64,000 nucleotides of DNA. Origin: Antedon mediterranea (lineage: Eukaryota > Echinodermata > Crinoidea > Comatulida > Antedonidae). A model generated the notes under the pieces. It was given only the letters and a program-made list of their open reading frames with translations. It had not been told where the DNA came from and did no database searches. Positions 44,283 through 55,424 of this stretch are shown one piece after another (positions within the stretch are counted from its first letter, which is position 1; the number at the start of each line of letters is the position of its first letter). The stretch is from positions 40,659,795 through 40,723,794 of the forward strand of contig NC_092670.1 in the NCBI RefSeq assembly GCF_964355755.1. Reading direction: 5' to 3'. Made by a program: the position numbers and the translations under genes.

Positions 44283-47200
44283 TTTATCATATAATACATT
44301 ACAAAGGAAAAACATAATCAAATAAAAAATTAAAATAAAAAGCAACAAACAAAAACAACAAAGATATCCATCTAACAAATTAAATAAAGGTTCATAAAAA
44401 TTATTCTACTCTATAAACCATTTTATATTTGATTTATAAATTCTTCTAATTTTATCCATTTTCTATTAAAAATACTGTCCTCAAAATTCTGATGATAAAT
44501 AAATTTTTCTGTTTCATAAAACCTTTTTAACTCGTTCATAACCATTTTGATAGTTGGCTTACATTTAACTAGTTTACATTTATAAATAAATGATTTTACA
44601 ATTAGAATAATTGCATTAATGGCTTTTAAATTAAAAAACTGATGCGCATCTTGGTATCCGAAAATTATGCTCTCTTTACTAAAAATAAATTGCACTCCAG
44701 TTTTTTCTGAAATTTTTTCCTGGAGGAGGTTCCATATCCTTTTTACTATTGGACAATTACAGAACAAATGCTGAATGGTTTTAATTTTACCATCTCCAAA
44801 TGAGCACATTGAAGTTTCTTTTATATTCATTTTAAATAATTGTTCATTTGTTGCAATTATTCTATTTACAATTTTATATTGAAAATATATTAAAGCAATA
44901 TTCATTGTACACGTATGTGGAGCTAGGTAGATTGTTTTCCATTGTTCGTTATTGAATACAAATTTATTTTCTGCCCATTTCTTTTGTGCTTTCCACGATT
45001 TAAACATTGAGTTATTTAAAACATCATAAAAAATACGACATCCCTTTCTTTGTTGAAAGAGTACTTTTATGTGAAATGGAATATCTGGCAAAACTGTTTT
45101 TTTAATTTCACATATCATTAAATTGTTAAATTTTTCCCTAAGAAGCCTTTTTAATCCTATTAATTTTATATAATTTATCTTAATACCATAGGTATCTTCG
45201 ACTTCTTTTTTATTCATAAATTGCCCATTGCTGTTAAACAAATCATTAACAAACAAAATACCTGCTTTTTCCCAATTTCCATATCTTATACATTCGTTGC
45301 CTATTCTTATTACTTCATTATTCCAAATTTGCATTCGTAATAGCTCGTCAACAGACTTTGGATAATGAATAGAAATAAAATTACTCCATGCATCTATTAC
45401 CTCTTTCCAGAAGAGAATTTTAACATTATCTCTAATGCTGGACAGACGTTTACAATTCGTTTCAAGTTGCATAGAGTTAGACAAATTTGTTATGTACTTA
45501 AATAGCTTAAATATTGGGTTGTCTTCGGATTTATTGTTGAAAATTCTACGCAACCAAGTTATTTTTAATGACATAAAAAAAAAGTTCAAATCTACCATTC
45601 TTAATCCACCATGTAAGTAATCACTTTTCATCTGATGCCGGTTTATTTTATCAGGTTTGTTTTGCCAAATAAAACGAAAAAATAAATTATTAAGACGTAC
45701 TACGTATTCATTTGATGGGTTCGGTAAGGACATGATCATATGAATGAGTTTTGGTAACAAGAGTGATTTAATAATAGTTATTTTACCAATTACTGTCAAG
45801 TTTCGTTTAGACCATTGGTTTATCATACGCTCTATCGTTAAAAACACTCTTTCATAGTTTACATTAATCATTTGAACTGCATCTAATGAAAAGTCAATAC
45901 CTAAAATTGAAAATATGGCATTGCCTATCCAGTTTATCTTTTTTCTTGTTTTTAACCTTACATTGCTACCTCTCTTACTACCTATCCATACAACTTTTGT
46001 TTTTTCTTCATTTATTCTTAAACCGGAAATACTCTCGTATGTATCCAGTGTATCGAGTGTTGCATGCAGTGATGCTTCAGACCCATCAAGTATAATGGTA
46101 GTGTCGTCTGCATATTGAGATATTGTATATTCCTCATCTCTAATTTTAACTCCCTTAATTAGTTTGTTTTGCTTTATTAAATTATTCAATATTTCTGCAC
46201 AAATTATAAAAATATATGGAGAAAGAGGGTCTCCTTGTCTACAGCCTCTTTCAATTTTAAAACGATTTGACATAGCACCGTTAACATTAACTGAGGAATA
46301 CATTTCCGAATAAAAAATTGTAATCCACCTTCTAATAGACTCGCCAAAGTTAAACATTTCCATGGCTCTATCAATGAATATATGTGAAACAGAGTCGAAG
46401 GCTTTTTCGAAGTCAATTAATAATAGCATACCGGGAATCTTTAACTGTTCACTAAGACATATAATGTCATTCATTAGTCTAATATTTTCGCCAATAAATC
46501 TATCTGGCATAAAACCGTTTTGCTCTCTACTTATAATATGACTTAATACATTCTTTATTCGATTAGCTATACATCCAGACGCTAACTTATAGGTGATGCT
46601 TAATAGTGATATAGGTCGCCAATTTTTTAGAAGGTCCCTTGGTTTATTCGGTTTAGGTATAAGCGTTATGATTCCAATTTGTTGAGATTGAGATAGTTTT
46701 CCGTTCTTATACACCCAATCGAGCATTCTAACTAAATAACCACTAATATTAATCCAGAAAAATTTAAAGAATTCGGCGGAGAAACCATCTTGTCCGGGAC
46801 TTTTATTGTTTTTCATATTTTTAAGAACTTGTAATATTTCATCAATTGTTAATGGCCCTTCAATTTCCTCCTTTTGTTTTTGTGATAATTTTGTCATACT
46901 ATTTTTTTCAAATATTGTTTTCATAGTTACAAGATCAATTTTAACGTCTTTGTTTTTGTACAATTTGTTATAATAACTTTCTACATTCTTTATAATTTGT
47001 TTATTATCAGTTATATCCTGACCCATTTCCCTCCTAATTTTATTCAAACTTTTATTTACAATCTTTTTTTTCTCCAAATTAAGGAAGAAAGAAGATGGTT
47101 TTTCCCCTTGTTCCACCAACTGAGCTCGCGATCTCAGCATGATCCCTTCAATTTTAACCATACGTAATTGTTGTAATTCAATCTTTATGGAATTTAGCTC

Positions 47201-48249
47201 TTCAATATTGTTGTCCATTTCTGGACCAATTTGAAGGTCATCCATCTTTCTTTCAATTACATTAATTTTATCTTCTAATTCTTTTTCTCGCTTTTCATTT
47301 TCTTTTTTTAACCTTGAGGAGAACGAAATTGTTTTGCCTCTTATTCCTAAGAGCAACATTTCAAAAAATAATGCATCATTAATAGAAAGGGACAAATCTG
47401 AGACTGGGATATCCTTAATTGTGTCTCTTTTGTATGGCGACGCAGCATATAGTTCTGTAATTGTTTGGATTTCTTTTTTAACTATTTTAACATATTCCTC
47501 ATTTCTTAACAAGCTATTATTGAACTTCCAATAGGTGATTCTATCTTTTTTCGTTTGTGTTAATACCTTTAAGCTAACCAAAGAGTGATCTGTACGATAT
47601 CCTGGGTCTATTTTACATGTGTCTATTATTGAGAGTAATTCCTCTGATATCAAAAAGAAATCGAGCCGTGCTTGTTTTAGTGGTTTGTGTTGTCGCCATG
47701 TAAACCTTTTTATGTCAGGGTGTATTGTTCTCCATGCGTCTATTAAATCATTTTCTGACATAAGTTTAAGTACCAACGCAAGCATGTTGACCAATGACAA
47801 GAGGCAGTTTGAATAATCCATCGCTTGTGATTGGTTAACTCACTTACGTTGCGTTACGTCCTTGTGTTGCGTTTCTAGTGGGAACCAAGCTAATTACACA
47901 AGACATTTCAAAGTTTGGTTCCATTAGGACGCACCTCAAGTCAAGTGAATCATTGACGTTCATCAAATTCAACTCTTTATATGGAGACTTTATATTCGTA
48001 TATGGCCAGCAGCGTCGCGATTGGTCAAACGTTGCTTGTTTGTTTCTTTTAACTGTAATGTAAATTATTTCAAATTGTATTACAGATACGAATTTTAATT
48101 GCAGAAAAGGTAAATATGTCACAAAATATAAAGTACCTCCAACAGACGAAGTGAGAGCGATACTCTATCAGGAGATGGCTTTGGAATATGAGTTTTTTGA
48201 ATTTATAAAACAACGATTAAATAAACAAAAACAATCATTGGGTATATAG
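40966..48249 (+). CDS. UST: Uronyl 2-O-sulfotransferase-like enzyme
   Basis: Eight exons join to 337 residues: 40966-41095, 41577-41680, 41971-42114, 42930-43009, 43144-43276, 43568-43665, 43913-44073, 48086-48249 (TAG). The N-terminus has a short cytosolic part and a signal anchor (about residues 12-28: ILFGIFILILFCL), giving a type II Golgi protein. The 5'-phosphosulfate loop is NRVPKCGSRS (85-94); UST has NRVGKCGSRT while HS2ST has NRVPKTASTS. HRHMFYIDF carries the likely catalytic histidine (143 or 145). INIIRDPIER is the 3'-phosphate site, followed by YYFRRFGD, IIPFFCGDSPECL and FIMVGLLEDF, all UST-like. It should transfer sulfate from PAPS to O-2 of iduronic/glucuronic acid in dermatan/chondroitin chains. 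Exon 3 uses a weak GTTGTC donor. The last intron is over 4 kb because of nested transposons. Confidence 0.9.
42145..42277. mobile_element. MITE family 1 copy
   Basis: The ends are TAAGCTCTGTCTACACTATC and GTGTAGACAGAGCTTTA, with GATGTGCCCATA, TCATATCACTACC and CATATTTGGGCACATCACA inside. It lies 30 bp beyond the UST exon 3 donor. Confidence 0.92.
42334..42604. repeat. 27-bp minisatellite, ten copies
   Basis: The unit is GATGTGATGCATTACCATGA plus ATGTGAA, ten times with a single variant in copy 2. As a multiple of three it yields long frames on both strands (DVMHYHECE; MVMHHIFTF). It lies in UST intron 3. Confidence 0.97.
43681..43820. mobile_element. MITE family 2 copy
   Basis: The ends are AGCTTGGTTCCCACTTGAAC and ATGGGAACCAGGCTT. 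The interior shows the family's GTTGACCAATCACAAGCGAC and inverse AATTGGTCAATTTGC. It begins 17 bp after the UST exon 6 donor. Confidence 0.9.
44175..47891. mobile_element. MITE family 2 copy split by a LINE
   Basis: The left half starts AAAACTTGGTTCCCACAAGG and carries a local duplication of ATGTAAACGCAACGCAAGC. The right half continues at 47785 with TGTTGACCAATGACAAG and ends TTCTAGTGGGAACCAAGC. Removing the LINE and one copy of the target duplication restores a normal family 2 element. A further fragment (GTTTGGTTCCATTAGGACGC) follows at 47911. Confidence 0.88.
44249..47773 (-). mobile_element. 5'-truncated Tx1/L1-type LINE with open ORF2
   Basis: On the minus strand the element starts near 47773, inside the C-terminal end of an APE endonuclease (LDFFLISEELLSII, YRTDHSLVSL), and reads to a stop at 44423. 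The reverse transcriptase has NNKSPGQDGFSAEFFKFFW, NWRPISLLSITYKLAS, LLIDFEKAFDSVSH, RGCRQGDPLSPYIFIICAEI and the catalytic QYADDT (YADD at 46103-46114). A CSFGDGKIKTIQHLFCNC segment is a C-terminal Cys/His motif of this clade. A poly(A) tail appears as poly(T) at 44249-44280. CAACGCAAGCA flanks both ends (44238-44248; 47774-47784). The absence of stops over 1.1 kilocodons shows a young insertion. The leading residues of the open frame come from the MITE. Confidence 0.94.
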
Positions 48250-48524
48250 TCTATTAGTCTGTAACCTATAATCACTTGAGGTGATTACTTACGAGTTGTG
48301 ACACAGTAGCTCAATGCATATCCTGTCAGTGTTGGTGTTCCGGTTTCAATTATTTATTTACCAGTATTTTGTAGCTGTTGTAAAATTCAAATTATATATT
48401 CATTCATCAGTTTTTTTACTTCCATTTATTATCATTTGAAAAAAAAATATACATAGAATATTAATATAAATAAATGATAAAGACGCTAGTAAATTACCAA
48501 CTGAACATAGAATATTATAATATA

Positions 48525-48665
48525 GCTTCACATTGATGATGGTAATTGTGCTTCACATTGATGATGGTAATTGTGTTTCACATTGATGATGGTAATTGTG
48601 CTTCACATTGATGATGGTAATTGTGCTTCACATTGATGATGGTAAGTGCTTCACATTGATGATGG
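48525..48665. repeat. About 25-bp minisatellite, six copies
   Basis: The unit GCTTCACATTGATGATGGTA plus ATTGT repeats; the last copies are shortened to GCTTCACATTGATGATGGTA plus A. Confidence 0.93.
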
Positions 48666-49794
48666 TAAGTGCTTCTCAAAGCATTATGTATTATTATATT
48701 GATAACCGTCGTAAAAAAACGAAATAAAATATCACTATTAGTATTAATACAGTATAAATATGGTAAAACTGTACTTTAAATCAAGTTATAACTACGTATG
48801 GAATACCTCAAACTATGAAGGCCGCTGAATATTTTGGCAAAACAAAGTATTGGCATAATCAAGTTTATCAATAACAAGTATTTTTGTATTCTAAAAATGG
48901 TTGATATTTAATTTTTATTATTCCCCTGACATATCACATGATTTAAGAACCACGATCCCTGCAGGGATCTTGTTTCTATAGCTTTATTGAATATTGACTT
49001 AATTTGAGCATAGCAACCATTGATAACACACGCGTGTAAAATGCTAACACGCACCAATAAAATAAGTAATGTACTAACAGTTATCGAACCGAAGAACACA
49101 TATTAAGTATTAACTCAATTAATATCTTAACACGTATTCTCTGTGTTTGCCTAATGTACTGCCACATGGACATAAACCCAATGTAATTAAATTTATAATA
49201 ATAAACATTGATAGAACCTTTCATGAATTTAATTCCGCAGACAAGGAAAGAATGAGTTTGTGTTTCACTCTTCTCTGCGTAGACTAAAATTACAATAAAT
49301 TATAATTAATTAATATCTCGGCTTCAGACAATCGTGAAGTATCTATAATTCTGTTTTTTTAGTGAAAATATCATCCACTCCCCTTTATGTGCATATATTT
49401 CATATTTTGTCTCTCGATACAAGTTTTTTTTTAATTTCATCTAAAAATGTATATTAATTAAAAAAATATAATAAAGCTATCAATATTCTACGATCTCGTG
49501 TTTTTTTTCTTTCATATCCTCATCACAGATAGCACGCGATGTTGGTTAATTAGGTAGAGATACAGCTGATTTGGTAATATAATATACTATGGGAAATATA
49601 CTGTTACTCCTCTACATGACGGATCTGTATCATCACGGATCTATCAAATAATATTATACAGTAACGTATTTGTAGATACAGTAGATTCTCAATAGTTTGG
49701 AAACCAAACAAAGTTGTTGTACATTCAACAAGTCTCCACACTATCATCCGTGGCTTAAGGTAGTCTCCACACTATCATCCGTGGCTTAAGCTTG

Positions 49795-50244
49795 TTTCTT
49801 TGTTTCCTACTGAAACGCAATGAGTCGACCAATCACAAGCGACAGTTTGGACGACTAATCGCGTCGTGATTAGTCGACGCGCTTACGTCCTTGCGTTGCG
49901 GTCTAAAGCGTGGTTCCCACTAGCGACGCAACACAAGGACGTAACGCAACGCAAGTGAATTGACCAATCACAAGCGATGGCTTATTCGCTTGTTATTGCT
50001 AACTGTTTATAACTTCGCTTGTCATTGGTTAAAACGCTTGCGTTGCGTTTACGTCCTTGCGTTACGTTCTAGTGGGAATCATGCTTAAGCGCGGTTTCCA
50101 CTAGAGAGGCAACGCATGCGAGTTGACCAATGACAAGCGACAATTTGAATATTTTATCGCATGTGATTGGTCAATTCACTTTACGTTACGTTACGTCCCT
50201 TTGTTGCGTCACCAAGCATTAATGATGGTGGGAGGAACCAAGTT
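49795..50244. mobile_element. Three adjacent MITE family 2 copies
   Basis: Copies lie at about 49795-49907, 49903-50086 and 50086-50244, head to tail and sharing edges (TAAAGCGTGGTTCCCACTAG; GCTTAAGCGCGGTTTCCACT). Each contains the TTGACCAATCACAAGCGA word and its inverse. They end 35 bp from the GPCR stop codon and so would fall in its 3' UTR. Confidence 0.85.
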
Positions 50245-50278
50245 AAAACGATATACGTGTAATAGGAACATCTGACCA

Positions 50279-51928
50279 TCATTTTGGGACCGTTAATACA
50301 TTTTGTCCCGTAGATATTTTCCTTGTTTTCAAATGAGCTGGAATTACTTTATGTTTAACATTTTGACTGGCAGTATCGATGCTGTTTCTCTTGCCGATTT
50401 TCAACTGTTCTAAATTCTTCGGTTTGCCAGCTTCGTTCCTATAATTATTGCTGATACGTGGATTATGATTTCCAGCTTTTGCTCCTACGCCACCAGCAGT
50501 AACCCTGGCTCCTGCGTAAATCTGGTTCGTCCTTCTAAGAGACTGCGCCAACCCCGTTCTAGCTGTTGTTCTTCTTTTGCTTTTATTAGTTCGACTTTTC
50601 CACTTATCACCTTTTTTATTTTTTGATTCGCATTTTAAATTTCCACTAATAACGCTGACACTGCCCGTTGGTGATTGTCTGCCTAAAAGTTCGTCATATG
50701 TTTCGTCGTCGCTGCTATAGTGACCCAGCATGAACGACAATCTTCGCGCACTTTCATGTTTCTCGTGTAGTCTCAAAATGGTCGATCGTGACGGTCGCGT
50801 TTTTATCTGCATGTCTGGTACGGAATCTTTACTTTCGTCATCGTCTTTCGACAAATCATCCATTTCAATATTTTCATCAATTCCGACGCCGGAATCCAAT
50901 TGACCCTTAGTACTCATTTTTATAGGAAGAAAATCAATGTTGTCATGGTGAGAATCTTCCTCGTGTACTTCTGGCAAAACTCTCCTTCGTCCATCTAACA
51001 ACACATTGCTTCCGAGCATGCGCGACGCGTATGAACGCACGTACGCTCCTTTGCACTTCAGCAATCTCCACGTACATTTTCTATAAAGATTGTTCATCAA
51101 AACGTACAAACATGAGTTACTTATCGTTGAAACACCAACCAATATATGGATAAGACTTATTGCTAAAGCTGGTGTCTCGATAGAAAAAACCGACACGGCC
51201 AAACCGATGAAATACAAACTCCAAACACAAACAAATGCGCAGATAATTAATGAAATTAAACGAAACGCTCGTTTTGATTTTGTGAAATTGTTTTTTTGTT
51301 GCGGGTAGCTCTTCAGTGTATCAGAATGAAGATTAATAGCTTTGTGTATTTTATAATAAGAACAAATTATGATTAAAACCGGAAATAACCAAATAGAAAA
51401 CATTAGATATATCGTAAACGTTCGATCGGAATCGCTAATCTCCGATGTATACTTAGGCGGGCATAGGTATTGTAAGGGGTAATAACCCCATCCTGTTAGT
51501 GGAATTAAAACATTCTTAAGTGAAAATATGACGCTGATTGCCATAGGTAAAAGTGCTGATTTCATTTGTAGAAGTTTAGTATCTTTTAACTTGACAGTTG
51601 TCCTGTATCTGTACAAACTGATCACGACCGACACCACCGACGACAAAGTCATGAAATATAACGTTGTTCCGCTTAGAAATTTAACACGTTTTACTTGACT
51701 ACATGTTGAATCAGGTGTCATGAGTGTTAGGAAAGTGGTTATGGAGATAAACGTCACAAGAAAGGCGTCAACAACCGCAAGAAACGCATTTAAGAGATTT
51801 GTGGCAGAATATAACATCTTGTTTCTCAAGAACACTACGAATGCAGTTGTGTTCATTACAGAGGATATGATTCCTATTATAAGATGCATTGCTGTTAGAT
51901 ACGCGGCCCAACCATAATGTGACGACAT
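50279..51928 (-). CDS. Intronless rhodopsin-like (class A) GPCR, orphan
   Basis: A single 549-codon frame starts at the ATG at 51928. The extracellular N-terminus is short. Seven hydrophobic segments lie at about 14-34, 46-70, 86-106, 122-144, 170-192, 222-249 and 254-277. Class A marks are Asn26 in TM1, LAVVDAF with Asp54 in TM2, Cys76 and Cys156 for the usual disulfide, and VWSLYF with Trp236 in TM6. The DRY motif is replaced by LYRYRTT and NPxxY by NSCLY, so it is divergent. The cytosolic tail is long (about 265 residues), with acidic (DDLSKDDDESKD) and basic, Ser/Thr-rich parts suited to kinase and arrestin control. Ligand unknown; such lineage-expanded orphan receptors are common in echinoderm-type genomes. 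Tandem MITEs adjoin the 3' end. Confidence 0.88.
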   Translation of the reverse strand: MSSHYGWAAYLTAMHLIIGIISSVMNTTAFVVFLRNKMLYSATNLLNAFLAVVDAFLVTFISITTFLTLMTPDSTCSQVKRVKFLSGTTLYFMTLSSVVSVVISLYRYRTTVKLKDTKLLQMKSALLPMAISVIFSLKNVLIPLTGWGYYPLQYLCPPKYTSEISDSDRTFTIYLMFSIWLFPVLIIICSYYKIHKAINLHSDTLKSYPQQKNNFTKSKRAFRLISLIICAFVCVWSLYFIGLAVSVFSIETPALAISLIHILVGVSTISNSCLYVLMNNLYRKCTWRLLKCKGAYVRSYASRMLGSNVLLDGRRRVLPEVHEEDSHHDNIDFLPIKMSTKGQLDSGVGIDENIEMDDLSKDDDESKDSVPDMQIKTRPSRSTILRLHEKHESARRLSFMLGHYSSDDETYDELLGRQSPTGSVSVISGNLKCESKNKKGDKWKSRTNKSKRRTTARTGLAQSLRRTNQIYAGARVTAGGVGAKAGNHNPRISNNYRNEAGKPKNLEQLKIGKRNSIDTASQNVKHKVIPAHLKTRKISTGQNVLTVPK

Positions 51929-51990
51929 GTTGAAGTCTTAGTGCTGGAAATGACAAAATGTCATCATCTATGTTCAACTGCTGCTGTGTT

Positions 51991-52247
51991 AGCTGCAGTT
52001 TTGTTAATAACATTTAAACCACTTTAAAGAAGTTGAACATTCATAATTCGTTATATATGGTCAGTCATACTGCTGTGCCATGTTAAAGTTTTTCCGTGTT
52101 AGCTGCTGTTATCACATCTATGTTCAAAAATACTTTTTTCAAAATGGCAGAACCACTTTTTGCTGCAGTTATGTTGAATCATAACATTTAACCTACTTTA
52201 GAGAAGTTGGTCCATATTGGAAGATTCATAATTCATTATATGCAGTT
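51991..52247. promoter_or_regulatory. Duplicated upstream block of the GPCR gene
   Basis: 51991-52058 (GCTGCAGTT, AACATTTAAACCACTTTAAA, GAAGTTG, TTCATAATTCGTTATAT) recurs at 52161-52247 with one insertion. TGTTAGCTGC and ATCTATGTTCAA words recur between them. The block begins 60 bp upstream of the start codon, so it spans the probable 5' UTR and promoter. A regulatory role is inferred. Confidence 0.45.
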
Positions 52248-53131
52248 GAAGTATTTCGGTGCTAGATGAAAGAGAAAATTGCGTCATCTGTTCAACAATT
52301 GTTTTCCAAAATAAAAAGGTACGGTACAATTAACACTTTTTAGTGTGTGATTACATTTTCCCATTCGAAACATTTGTCGTTTATACTCGTAGCAGTTGCT
52401 CATACTATTCTTTTGTTCAGATTGCTGATGTCTTCTGAGTCAGTCCAAGAAAGCAACCGATCTTACAGAGTAGGTAGACAGCGAGTTGGAGAAAATTATT
52501 GCGAATGTACATCAGTACACTTGTTTGAACCGCCAAAGTGCATTCGTACGGTATATTATGTTTCCAGTAAAATGTTTGAGTAGGCCGGCTATAGCTAGTA
52601 TCAGAATATATATTCAGGTATTCGATCAAAAATACTCACACGATGATTAGATGACTAAATCATTACACCGACAATTTAATTATAATAAAAAAAATACTCG
52701 GCTGATAAAAGAAGTAAAATTTGACTCCACTGCGTTGACGGTTGCCCCACGACGAATGACGCGGGGCAGGATTGGCTACGCAGCATCATCAATAATTAGA
52801 CGCTTTAGAAACTATACTGCACTACTATCTTCCAATTTTCAATGAAATAATGAATATTCATGAGATCATCATTAACAGCCAATAATAAACTGTATATATA
52901 TATTACGTACGTTACTGTTATAATTATTGAAAATGAACTTATTGTTAAGGATGAGAATTTAAAGGCTGTACAAATTTAATGCAAATTGTTTTTGTTCTTG
53001 CTTCGTTTCAGAAGCTTCCGTTCAGACTAATTGTCATAAGACCTTTAGGCCTAAAAGATTTAAAATCTGTTTACTAGGAGTCGTGGTAGGCCTACTTTCA
53101 CCAATCACAGCCGACAGTTTGGATGTCCGTC
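52248..53131. other. Noncoding DNA upstream of the GPCR gene
   Basis: No convincing exon is seen. A short degraded TIR-like segment (TTGCCCCACGACGAATGACG) lies near 52741, and an ATGAATATTCATGAGATCAT palindromic word at 52849 matches the inverse at 13653-13680. Confidence 0.4.
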
Positions 53132-53276
53132 TAAAGATTGGTTCACACTTAGGACGCACGCAAGGGCGTACACGCAACGCGGAAAATTTGACCAATCAGA
53201 AACGAAGGACTCCGAACGGTTGCTTCTGATTGATTACATTGCGCGTACGTCCTCGCGTCCACGTTGCGCGTTCTTA
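53132..53276. mobile_element. MITE family 2 divergent copy
   Basis: The ends are TAAAGATTGGTTCACACTTA and GTTGCGCGTTCTTA. The interior TTTGACCAATCAGAAACGAA and inverse TTGCTTCTGATTGATTAC follow the family plan. A right-end fragment lies at 53817-53850. Confidence 0.8.
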
Positions 53277-55424
53277 GTTATTTTAATAATTCAACATACA
53301 ATTTCTTTCACTCTTGGAAGTTGCCATTTTATTATGGTTAATCATTTGCATTAGGCCTAACTGTGTATAATTTGCTACATATTATCTATATTCAATGAAA
53401 GCAAATCCTTGATAAAATTGTGTATGGAAACACAGAGTAAAATAACAAGACAATAGGTAACGACACGGTCATCCCATTAGTGACGTATAATAGCATTTTA
53501 TTATTGCCTTCATGGCCACACTTTCTGAAAACAACTTGTGACAGTGTTGAATGCATTAGACTGCTATTATAAATGACTTGAATATTACAAAGGACTGCAG
53601 TATTATTCAAATATTATCATCACATTAGGAGGTATTATTTCAATTCTAAAAATACTAAGATAAATTGGCTACTGCAATTTATTAATTATTATTGATTGTC
53701 GGGATTCTATTATCCATATTGATAGGTAGATTCTTCGTGGTAGATAATTCGTTAGATTCTTGATATATGGTGATGTGATTTCAGCTTATTTTCTTATTAT
53801 TGATTTTTACTTTCTCGCTTGCGTTGTGCCTACGTCATTGCATTGCGTACAAGAGGACGAGAGAACAAATATTACCAAATTAACGATTTAAATAATTATC
53901 TAATAAAGATCCCATATGCTCAACATATTGTATTGTGTTGTCTTTTACCATCATTATTACCTATACCACCATTTATTAAATTGGCATAGTTTTGCTTTTC
54001 ATTTTTGCATTGTAACTTTTGTGTTTTATTTACTTGATTTATTATTGTTTTCTATTTATATTAAAGTATACAGATGTAATAATTTCATTTTATTGGAATA
54101 AGTACATCTTTATTTGAACAATAGCACAGGAAATAGATAGGCCTACGTAAAATGATATAATTGTGTTTATTTTGAAGGGGGAAAGTGCGTCCGGTGTAAG
54201 ATTTAAATCTGTCCGGTGTTTGAAAGTGTCCACTGGACAATTTTCAGCATTGAATATTGTAATACTAGCTGTTGAAAATGGCCGCAACCACCCGGGGGCA
54301 GCTTTCATCGATAAAAAAGTAGGACCATCGAGACATCGACATCATATTAACCCCGTAAAAACTAGGGCACTGGACGTTCACCAACTCCCGTTAGGGTAAT
54401 TATAATTCCTTAGAATACCAACTTGAATCGCAAAATATCAAGTGGATTGAAATAAATATTACTATTATTATATCTGGAGACATATAGTCTAATCAAATTA
54501 AATTGTTTGTTTTTGATTGAGTATATACAACCTGTTGTCAATTTGAAGTAAATCGACAACTTGAAAAATATATAGCCTACTGTATTATTATTTCGAGGGA
54601 ATGAATATCACTAAATCATATAGGCATAGGGCCTACCTATTTCGTTATCTCGAAATATTATTTCATTCGAAATTCGAATTACTACTTCGCGAGAGAACGA
54701 AATAATTTCCCTCGAAATTATTTCGTTCTCTCGATCATCATCATCATCATCATCATTCCTTGTCTCGAAGTAGTAATTCGTTTTTTATATTATTCAGTTC
54801 TTGAAATCTTATTTTGTTCTCCCTAAATATATTCGTTCCCTCAAAATATTTTTCAGTTCTCAAAATATTATTTTGTAATATTCATAATACTGCTACTAAT
54901 TTAATAATATCAACTGATAACAAAAGTTCTTTAAACAAGTAAGTTCGTCATTGTTAAAGTCAGTTCTTTTTCATTATATTTTTTTCACAGATGCCTGATT
55001 TTTGTTTTTATTTAATAAAACATTGAATTGGTTAGTCACAATATTTGCTTTGTTTCTAGAGACTTTACATTATTTATTTATTTATCTAAAATACATTTGA
55101 AAAATATTGTTGATGCATATTACCAAAAAATATTTGTTTTTTATATTTTATATGGCAAAATAAACACCTTAATTGCGCATCATAATTATTCGTTCACTCA
55201 AGGGTATTTCGGTTTTTTGTTTTTTTCGAATATTAGGGTATTTCGTTCCCAATACAAACAGTCCAATACCGTTATACATCAAATTCATAGAATAATGGCT
55301 TATATTGAAATGAAGCGTTTAAAACGTCTTTGCCACAATGTCTGTACATGCAGCTGAGTTTAAAAAATCGCGGTTGTATTTTTGTTTTATATGGACATAT
55401 AAACATAGAAACCACCAGCTAATA
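53277..55424. other. AT-rich intergenic DNA without recognised genes
   Basis: I see only short chance frames, a MITE family 2 right-end fragment (53817-53850) and the hairpin at 54675-54780. A 78-codon frame at 54163-54399 is more GC-rich than its surroundings but shows no domain I know. Confidence 0.5.
54675..54780. repeat. Nested perfect inverted repeats (hairpin)
   Basis: The outer arms CGAATTACTACTTCG (54675-54689) and CGAAGTAGTAATTCG (54766-54780) enclose inner arms GAGAGAACGAAATAAT (54691-54706) and ATTATTTCGTTCTCTC (54717-54732). A (ATC)n run lies between the right arms. Similar TTTCGTTCTC words continue to about 54860. Confidence 0.93.

Larger units (their letters stand above)
48250..50278. 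other. Intergenic region between UST and the GPCR gene (convergent)
   Basis: It is AT-rich, with a minisatellite (48525-48665), a doubled TAGTCTCCACACTATCATCC at 49722-49794 and three MITE family 2 copies (49795-50244). No coding exon is recognised. Confidence 0.6.

Noticed and set aside
47774-47821. N-terminal 15 or so residues of the LINE open frame
   Set aside because: They are encoded by the MITE and the target duplication, not by the LINE.
40966-48249. Heparan sulfate 2-O-sulfotransferase (HS2ST)
   Set aside because: The PAPS loop is KCGSRS as in UST, not KTASTS, and the IIPFFCG and FRRFGD contexts also favour UST.
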